Origin: Pseudolabrys sp.
Lineage (GTDB): Bacteria; Pseudomonadota; Alphaproteobacteria; Rhizobiales; Xanthobacteraceae
DNA length: 64,000 bases
Reading direction: 5' to 3'
Assembly: GCA_019689975.1 (NCBI GenBank)
Contig: JADGGK010000004.1
Coordinates: 1 to 64,000, forward strand
Shown here: one piece after another, positions 58,339 to 64,000 of the stretch
Layout: each line of letters starts with the position of its first letter
How positions within the stretch are numbered: position 1 is the first letter of the stretch
Notes under the pieces: model-generated
Told to the model about the DNA's origin: nothing
The model's database searches: none
Seen by the model: only the letters and a program-made list of their open reading frames with translations
Made by a program: the position numbers and the translations under genes

Positions 58339-59343
58339 TCACTTCACCATCGCATTGGCGTCCTTCCAGACGCTTTCGTCGACGAGCTGAGCATATGTCA
58401 CCGGCTCCTTGTCGGGTTTGATCGCGCCGATTTTCTTCATCAGCGCCGCCACCGCCTCGATCTTGTTGCGCGGCAGGCCATTGTCTTTCGCGGCCCAGAA
58501 GTCGATCGCCAGGAATTCCTTGAGCGCGGCCTTGCAGACCTCCTTGCTGTGTCCGGTGACGGTCGCGATCTCCGCTACCGCGTCCGCATTCTTCGGGTCT
58601 TGCATGAAATGCGCGGCCTCGATGAAGCCGGCGAGGGCGCGCACATAAGCGTCACGATTGGCCGCGAGTTTGTCCTTGCGCACGACGAGAATCAGGTAGT
58701 GGCTCGTCGGATTTGTGTTCTTCATCGCCAGAAGTATGTGCAGTTTCTTGCCTTGGTGTTCGATCTCGGCAAGATCGTCGAGATGCAGGACGGCATAGTG
58801 CAGGCGGCCCGCCAGCAGCGCCGGGCCGGAGGTGGAGCCGAGCGCCACCTGCTTGATCTGCTCGATTTTGACGTCCTTGCAGCCGCCGGCAAGCATGGAG
58901 CGCAACGCCACGGAACGCGCGCCGCCGATCGAGTCGACCCCCACCTCCTGCCCGGCGAGGTCCTTGCACGTCTTGCCTTCTTCCGTGGTGCCGACCACCC
59001 AGTCCGGATTCGGCATGCCGTAGATTGCGACCAGCGGCACGCCGGCATTGGATACTTGATTGATCACCGGTGGAGTCGGCGACCAGGACATGTCGATGTC
59101 GCCTGCAACCACGGCACGGGCGGCCGCCGTGCCGTTATCCATCGCGCGGATTTCAACATCGACACCGTGCTTCTTGAAGAAACCCTCTTTTTCGGCGACG
59201 TGGGCGATGGTGACGGAGAAAATCGGCGGAATTCCGGGAAGCCCGATCGTGAGCTTCTTGGATTGTGCATTCGCGGGCAGAGCTGCGGCAGAGGCAGCCA
59301 GGACCGCCGCCGCCGCGACCCATCGTGTCATTCCAGTGCGCAT
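58339..59343 (-). CDS. ABC transporter substrate-binding protein (NMT1/TauA-like)
   Basis: A 334-residue periplasmic binding protein with a cleavable signal (residues 1-26, ALPANA). The mature protein starts KKLTIGLPGIPPIFSVTIAHVAEKEGFFKKHGVDVEIRAMDNGTAAARAVVAGDIDM, the NMT1/THI5-like fold used for nitrate, sulfonates, pyrimidine precursors and aromatic acids. The ligand cannot be predicted. GGAGGATTCACG precedes the ATG. Confidence 0.92.
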   Translation of the reverse strand: MRTGMTRWVAAAAVLAASAAALPANAQSKKLTIGLPGIPPIFSVTIAHVAEKEGFFKKHGVDVEIRAMDNGTAAARAVVAGDIDMSWSPTPPVINQVSNAGVPLVAIYGMPNPDWVVGTTEEGKTCKDLAGQEVGVDSIGGARSVALRSMLAGGCKDVKIEQIKQVALGSTSGPALLAGRLHYAVLHLDDLAEIEHQGKKLHILLAMKNTNPTSHYLILVVRKDKLAANRDAYVRALAGFIEAAHFMQDPKNADAVAEIATVTGHSKEVCKAALKEFLAIDFWAAKDNGLPRNKIEAVAALMKKIGAIKPDKEPVTYAQLVDESVWKDANAMVK

Positions 59344-59380
59344 CGTGAATCCTCCCTCCTTATGCCGTGTCGTTTTGCGT

Positions 59381-60211
59381 TCAGCGTTCCAGCTGGAATT
59401 CGGCCTCTCGCGCCTCGTGCATCAGCGTGCTCCATACGCGCTCACGCAATTCTGCGAAGCGCGGTTCGCGCAGCGTCGCGCGCGTGCGCGGATGCGGCAG
59501 ATCGATTGTGATCGTCTCATGGATGGTCGACGGTCTACCCTTGAGCACGATCACCCGGTGTCCCAGGAGGACCGCCTCCTCGATCGAATGCGTCACGAAG
59601 ATCATGGCGGTCGGCCGCTGTTCCCAGATGCGCAACAGTTCAAACTGCAGGATTTCCCGCGTCTGCGCATCGACGGCGGCGAAGGGCTCGTCCATCAACA
59701 GCACGCTTGGTTCGAGCGCGAGCGCCCGCGCCAGCCCGCAGCGCTGCTGCATCCCTCCCGACATCTGGTAGGGATAGGCTTGCTCGAAACCGGCGAGGCC
59801 GACCATCTTGATGAAATCAGGCACCTTGCGCTCGATTTCCGACCTTGATGCACCGGCCATGCGCAGCCCGTAGGCCACGTTCTCGAACACGGTCTTCCAG
59901 GGAAACAGCCCGAAGTGCTGGAACACCATGGCCACGCCGGCAATCGGTTCGCTGATGCGCTCGCTGCCAACCCAGATTTCGCCGGCATCATGCGGCAACA
60001 GGCCGTCCACGCAGCGCAGCAGCGTCGTCTTGCCGCAGCCCGACGGGCCGACCACGGCGAGAATCTCTCGTTCACCGACCTCGAAGTCGATGTTGCGGAA
60101 AACCTCGAGCGCGCCGTAGCGTTTGCCGAGACCCTTGACGCGGATGCGGGGTGTGGCGTGCTGCGGCGCGAGGGAGGTCTGGCCACCCCTTGTCACGGCT
60201 TGGTGTGTCAC
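59381..60211 (-). CDS. ABC transporter ATP-binding protein (NitT/TauT type)
   Basis: A 276-residue nucleotide-binding subunit. Walker A is GPSGCGKTT (55-63), the Q-loop is VFQHFGLFPW, the signature is MSGGMQQR (150-157), Walker B is LLMDEP (171-176) and the H-loop is FVTHSIEEA. It starts at a GTG whose last bases overlap the TGA of the upstream CMD gene (GTGA), so translation is coupled. The longer ORF in the track is rejected. Confidence 0.95.
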   Translation of the reverse strand: MTHQAVTRGGQTSLAPQHATPRIRVKGLGKRYGALEVFRNIDFEVGEREILAVVGPSGCGKTTLLRCVDGLLPHDAGEIWVGSERISEPIAGVAMVFQHFGLFPWKTVFENVAYGLRMAGASRSEIERKVPDFIKMVGLAGFEQAYPYQMSGGMQQRCGLARALALEPSVLLMDEPFAAVDAQTREILQFELLRIWEQRPTAMIFVTHSIEEAVLLGHRVIVLKGRPSTIHETITIDLPHPRTRATLREPRFAELRERVWSTLMHEAREAEFQLER

Positions 60212-60867
60212 TCGGCAGCCTGCGCGGCGGGTTTGGGGGCAAGCTTCGCCCAATAATCGGGCGCCTGCTTGGAGCGCCTGAGCGCTTCCGCGGTCTCGAA
60301 ACCAGGAGCCATCGAGGCATCCGTTCCGGCCATGACCTGGTGGTGCTCGATATTGAGCGTACGCAGCCAGCGCTGCTGGCCCATCGTGATGGCGATGAAA
60401 TACCCGATTTCGACCAGTTCGGCTTCGCTGAAATGCTTGTGCAGGCGCTCCCACAATTCGTCCGTGGCCGGCAGATCCCAGGTAATGGCCTCGGCATAGG
60501 CGAGCGCGGCCTTCTGTCGCTCGTCGTAACGCGGCGAACTTTCGAAGTTCATGAGGTCGGCGTAGTCCTCCTCCTTCAATCCGGCCCGCGCCGCCTTCAT
60601 GGAACGTTGGTTGCCGCAGAACTCGCACACGACCGAGCGCGAGACGTAGATCCGGCACAGCTCCTTGATGGTATGGTCGGCGATCCCGTTCTTGAACACG
60701 TCCCGCCAGGTGTTGGCGAAGGACCAGAAAACCGCGGGTACATGCGCACGGATCGCCTGGCTTTCGGGCCGCGGGGTCCCCTCGCGGGCGCAGCGTTCGA
60801 ACTCCGCCCGCATGGCAGGGTCCGTTACGGTGGCGGGATCGACATAGCTAATGCGGGGTTTCGACAT
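60208..60867 (-). CDS. Carboxymuconolactone decarboxylase family protein
   Basis: A 219-residue AhpD/CMD-fold protein with VSRSVVCEFCGNQRSM (Cys81, Cys84). It is a CxxC pair without the following His seen in the AhpD-like gene at 26.8 kb, so hydroperoxidase activity is uncertain. GGGAGG lies eight bases before ATG 60867. It heads the six-gene operon (CMD, ATPase, binding protein, two permeases, hydrolase) and therefore probably belongs to the pathway fed by the transporter. Confidence 0.87.
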   Translation of the reverse strand: MSKPRISYVDPATVTDPAMRAEFERCAREGTPRPESQAIRAHVPAVFWSFANTWRDVFKNGIADHTIKELCRIYVSRSVVCEFCGNQRSMKAARAGLKEEDYADLMNFESSPRYDERQKAALAYAEAITWDLPATDELWERLHKHFSEAELVEIGYFIAITMGQQRWLRTLNIEHHQVMAGTDASMAPGFETAEALRRSKQAPDYWAKLAPKPAAQAAE

Positions 60868-61320
60868 TGCTGCAACCTCCCTTCTCATCGTCATTGTTTT
60901 GTCGCCAACGATTTAACGACTGCGGTCGCGACGGGCGGCGTGGGTCCGTTCGGCTATGTTGCCGCAACGGCGTCGAGCGGGCAACGGTGGGGTGGACTTC
61001 GTCGATCCGCGGCCGCGCGGCACAACCGGTCATTTCGGCGCCGCGGGGGCGACGCTGGTGCCGCTGCCGCGCCCGCGCGTCGGCCCGCGCCCGGTTGCCG
61101 GCGCCGCAGATTTACGTCGCGGTATTGTTAATCGAATCGACCACGCTCCATCCAATGCGGTGCATTCGCGATACCGATCATCAACGATAGCCGTTGAGGG
61201 CCTTTTCAGCATAGCTCGAATTGCATCTCGCATTTTAAGGATTGAATACCTCCTCGTTCCCTAGTGTCGGCGACACACAGATACGCGCACCGAGCGGCGC
61301 GTTCGGATGGGGCAGTCGTC
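60868..61320. other. 453-nt divergent region between the CMD operon and the cpa operon
   Basis: No gene is visible, and I specifically looked for a Flp-type pilin ORF and found none. The left part is GC-rich. The right part (about 61120-61260) is the most AT-rich non-coding stretch in this section (TTGTTAATCGAATCG, TTTTAAGGATTGAATACC) and probably holds the cpa promoter. It should also contain the operon promoter for the CMD/ABC genes. Confidence 0.5.
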
Positions 61321-62184
61321 GTGCGTGCCAGCACCATTGTCATGACCGGAGTTGCCATCGTCTTCGGCCTGCTTGCGGTATTCGTCGCCCAGATCTGGCT
61401 GAACAACCAGGCGAACAAGCGAGCACAGGCGATCGCGACCGATAACAAGCCCGTGGCCACGCAAACCATCGTGGTCGCCAAGCAGCCGTTGCGTTTCGGT
61501 ACCGAGCTCACGGCCTCGATGTTGCAGGAAGTGCCATGGCCGTCCAAGTCGGTGCCTGCGGGCGCGTTCGCCAAGATTGCCGACTTGCTCTCCGGCGGAC
61601 GACGGGTAGTGCTGACCGCGATCGAACCGAACGAGCCGGTGCTGGCGCTCAAGATCACGGGCCCAGGCGAGCGCGCGACCCTTTCCGCTCTCGTGCACAA
61701 AGGCATGAAAGCGGTGACCATCCGTGTCAACGACGTGGACGGCGTCGGCGGTTTTGTCATGCCCGGTGACCACGTCGACGTCGTCATGACCCGCCAGCTC
61801 GACAAGGGCTCGGCCGTGTCCGAGGTGGTGCTGCAGAACACGCGCGTATTGGCGATCGACCAGAATGCGGACGAGCGCATCGGCAAGGCCACGGTGGCAA
61901 AATCGGTCACGCTCGAAGTCGACACGGTGCAGGCGCAGAAGCTTTGGTTGGCCGCATCCGTCGGCACGCTGTCGTTGCTGCTACGCAAAGCCGGTGAAAC
62001 GGCGCAGATCAAGACGCGCAAGATAACGCTCAATGATTTGAACGGCGATGAGGCGGCAAATTCCGATCGCACCACGACGACGGTCGTCGTGACGCGAGCG
62101 TCCGCCAAACAATCCTACACGGTGCCGGTCGAGGCCAATGTCGCCTCGTCCGATGCGGATTATCGGAGGCAGGCAGTCCGGTAG
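61321..62184 (+). CDS. cpaB: Flp pilus assembly protein CpaB (RcpC)
   Basis: A 287-residue inner-membrane-anchored periplasmic protein of the Tad/Cpa pilus. There is one N-terminal membrane helix (STIVMTGVAIVFGLLAVFVAQIW). A SAF domain follows (TIVVAKQPLRFGTELTASMLQEVPWP), then VNDVDGVGGFVMPGDHVDVVMT. It stabilises the CpaC secretin. A GTG at 61321 with GGATGGGG upstream fits the family length; the track starts 19 codons earlier at another GTG. Confidence 0.92.
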   Translation: MRASTIVMTGVAIVFGLLAVFVAQIWLNNQANKRAQAIATDNKPVATQTIVVAKQPLRFGTELTASMLQEVPWPSKSVPAGAFAKIADLLSGGRRVVLTAIEPNEPVLALKITGPGERATLSALVHKGMKAVTIRVNDVDGVGGFVMPGDHVDVVMTRQLDKGSAVSEVVLQNTRVLAIDQNADERIGKATVAKSVTLEVDTVQAQKLWLAASVGTLSLLLRKAGETAQIKTRKITLNDLNGDEAANSDRTTTTVVVTRASAKQSYTVPVEANVASSDADYRRQAVR

Positions 62185-62225
62185 CGCGATTGTCTTAATC
62201 GAACCACGAGGGGACGGGGTGTGTC

Positions 62226-63782
62226 GTGAAGAGGAACGAATACGAGTCCGCTGGCTTTGGCATGCGGCATAAGGACAGCACGGGTGTTCCGGGGGGGTGG
62301 CTGCGTGATGCGGTAATCGCTCTGATGATCGCATTGGCGCTCGCGCTCGCCGGATTGGTGGTCGAGGCGCATGCGCAACAGCGCATCAAGTTCGAGGGCA
62401 CCGATCATACCGCGATGGTATCGGTCACCATCGGCAAATCGCAGGACGTGCGCACGGAGTCGAGTTTTGTCGACGTCACCGTCGGCGACCCCGAGATCGC
62501 CGACGTCAATCCGCTGACGGATCATACGCTGTCGATCCTGGGGAAAAAGATCGGTACCACGCGTGTATCGGTTTATGCCGAGGGCAAGAAGTTGATCGGG
62601 ATTTTCGATGTCGAGGTCACCTACGACGTCTCCCGGCTGACCAACGAGCTCAAGCGTCGTTTCCCGAATGCGAAGCTTCGTGCGTCTGCCGTCAACGGCC
62701 GGATCATGCTGTCGGGCGAAGCGCCCGATGCCGTGACGCTTGACCAGGCGGTGACGATCGCGCGTCAGTTTGTTCCCGGAGGGGGAATCATCAATGCGGT
62801 GTCGGTGATGGCGCCGCAGCAGGTTCTGCTCGAAGTCCGCTTCATTGAGATTGCGCGCAATGCCGGGCGCGACCTCGGCATCCAATGGAATCGATTCGGC
62901 GCCAATACGATCACCAATATCGGCAATCGTCAGCCGGCAAGCAACCTGCCGATCACCGCCTCGACCATAGCAGGAGAGACGGCGGCGGGAGTGATTTCCG
63001 GTGGTAATCCGTTCGGCTTCATGATCGGTCGCATCGTCGCGAGCGGCGTGTCGACCGACGTGTTGATCAATGCCCTCGAGGAGAAGGGTGTCGCGCGCAG
63101 CCTCGCCGAACCCAATCTGGTTGCGCTTTCCGGCGACACGGCGAGCTTTCTTGCCGGCGGCGAGTATCCGATTCCCGTAGCCGGGTCATTCGGCCAGGTC
63201 ACGGTGGATTACAAAAAATACGGGGTCGGCCTGGCATTTACGCCCACCGTACTGAGCCACGGTCTGATCAACATGAAAATCGAACCGGAGGTCAGCCAGC
63301 TCGACCTGACCCATACCGTCTCGGTTGCCGCCGGCATTTCCGTTCCGGCGTTGATCGTGCGTCGTGCATCTACCACGGTGGAATTGCGCGACGGGCAGAG
63401 CTTTGTCATCGGCGGCTTGCTTCAAACCGACAACCACAATCAGATCGAGCAATTGCCGTGGCTCGGCAGCGTGCCGGTGCTCGGCGCGTTGTTCTCTTCG
63501 AAGTCCTATCAGCAGAATCAGACCGATCTCGCGATCATCGTCACGCCGCACATCGTGCGCCCGGCGCGGCCCGGCGATGTGATAAAGGCGCCCACCGACG
63601 ACTCGGTCCCGCCCAACGATGTCGACTTCTTCCTCTTGGGTAAAACCGAACTCACCCATGAGGAAGCGAAGGCATTGACGCCCGCGCTCAAGCAAATCGC
63701 CGAAGCGGAGCAGCGGCCGCTCACGGGCCATATCCTCGATCTGCCCAAATCGATAGGGGTTTCCGATGCGGCGATCCATTGA
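62226..63782 (+). CDS. cpaC: Flp pilus secretin CpaC (RcpA)
   Basis: The outer-membrane secretin of the Tad/Cpa pilus, 518 residues from a GTG start. An N-terminal signal/membrane segment (about 28-50) precedes the pilus/secretin N-domain (HTAMVSVTIGKSQDVRTESSFVDVTVGDPEIADVNPL). The secretin core carries QVLLEVRFIEIARNAGRDLGIQW, FLAGGEYPIPVAG, VGLAFTPTVLSHGLINMKIEPEVSQLD and PWLGSVPVLGALFSS. It overlaps the next gene by 17 nt. Confidence 0.96.
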   Translation: MKRNEYESAGFGMRHKDSTGVPGGWLRDAVIALMIALALALAGLVVEAHAQQRIKFEGTDHTAMVSVTIGKSQDVRTESSFVDVTVGDPEIADVNPLTDHTLSILGKKIGTTRVSVYAEGKKLIGIFDVEVTYDVSRLTNELKRRFPNAKLRASAVNGRIMLSGEAPDAVTLDQAVTIARQFVPGGGIINAVSVMAPQQVLLEVRFIEIARNAGRDLGIQWNRFGANTITNIGNRQPASNLPITASTIAGETAAGVISGGNPFGFMIGRIVASGVSTDVLINALEEKGVARSLAEPNLVALSGDTASFLAGGEYPIPVAGSFGQVTVDYKKYGVGLAFTPTVLSHGLINMKIEPEVSQLDLTHTVSVAAGISVPALIVRRASTTVELRDGQSFVIGGLLQTDNHNQIEQLPWLGSVPVLGALFSSKSYQQNQTDLAIIVTPHIVRPARPGDVIKAPTDDSVPPNDVDFFLLGKTELTHEEAKALTPALKQIAEAEQRPLTGHILDLPKSIGVSDAAIH

Positions 63783-64000
63783 AACGGTGCTTTGGTTGGG
63801 GCTGGCCGGCGTCGTGGCCGGTTGCTCCGAATATCTCGACCACCGGGATACGATCACGCTCAACGGCGGCAACGCGGTGGCGACAAACGTCGTGACGCAA
63901 ATGGTCGATCCCTGGCCGCGCGCCAGCGCCAACCGCAACATCGCGTTTAACGGCGAAGTGATGGAGGGGGCGATGCTGCGCTACCGCACCCACCGGGTCA
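63766..64000 (+). CDS. Pilus-associated lipoprotein at the CpaD position (partial)
   Basis: The gene is cut by the right edge after 78 codons. It begins MRRSIETVLWLGLAGVVAGCSEYLDHRD, a lipoprotein signal with lipobox VAGC. The mature part includes GGNAVATNVVTQMVDPWPRASANRNIAFNGEVM, a pattern typical of the small lipoprotein that follows cpaC in Bradyrhizobium-type loci. Whether it is CpaD proper needs the missing sequence. AGGGG lies inside cpaC upstream of the ATG, which fits translational coupling. Confidence 0.8.
   Translation, partial: MRRSIETVLWLGLAGVVAGCSEYLDHRDTITLNGGNAVATNVVTQMVDPWPRASANRNIAFNGEVMEGAMLRYRTHRV

Overview
The window is a contiguous, visibly GC-rich stretch of alphaproteobacterial chromosome, most likely from the Hyphomicrobiales (Bradyrhizobium / Rhodopseudomonas / Xanthobacteraceae type). 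The evidence is gene order and gene content: tsaD-gpsA divergent from hemC-hemD-mitofilin-hemY, rsmB-heparinase-purH, linked leuS and lptE, two tandem glnK-amtB pairs, a giant NAD-dependent glutamate dehydrogenase, a DUF3551 protein and a Cpa/Tad pilus locus. No integrase, transposase, phage gene or CRISPR array is visible. I count 55 protein genes (one cut by the right edge), two tRNAs, one clear intrinsic terminator and a dispersed palindromic repeat.

Layout. 1-6.3 kb: lptE and leuS, a YggS-type PLP protein and a HerA-like ATPase. 6.3-14.1 kb: cell envelope and division (L,D-transpeptidase, OmpR-type response regulator, cyclic-nucleotide sensor, exonuclease III, LolA, FtsK, an aminotransferase). 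The aminotransferase-ftsK promoter region carries a perfect CtrA-type box. 14.2-18.2 kb: two glnK-amtB ammonium modules. 18.5-24.5 kb: thioesterase II, a UbiH-type hydroxylase, GST, a Trm112-like protein, a LON-domain protein, a YbbN-like thioredoxin, a YbaK deacylase and a small DUF3551 protein. 24.6-32.5 kb: tRNA-Gly, gamma-glutamyltransferase, a CMD-family protein and NAD-GDH. With glnK-amtB these last genes give the region a nitrogen/glutamate flavour. 32.6-43.6 kb: purH, heparinase-like protein, rsmB, a second L,D-transpeptidase, acs, DUF1761 protein, EVE-domain protein, gpsA, tsaD. 43.8-48.6 kb: heme operon with the mitofilin-like gene, then tRNA-Thr. 49.2-52.5 kb: two paralogous P-loop ATPases, a 40-residue membrane protein missed by the ORF track, a strong terminator and an LplT-like MFS carrier. 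52.5-60.9 kb: an accessory uptake/catabolism cluster (aspartase-superfamily lyase, M24-fold protein with abnormal ligands, and a six-gene CMD/ABC/hydrolase operon). 61.3-64 kb: the start of a Cpa pilus operon.

Most of this is conserved housekeeping sequence. The parts most likely to hold undescribed biology are the tandem ATPase pair with its small membrane-protein neighbour, the 52.5-60.9 kb cluster with no recognisable substrate, and several regulatory palindromes. Gene starts were chosen from Shine-Dalgarno spacing, overlaps and expected N-termini. Family assignments come from motif recognition by eye, without database searches.
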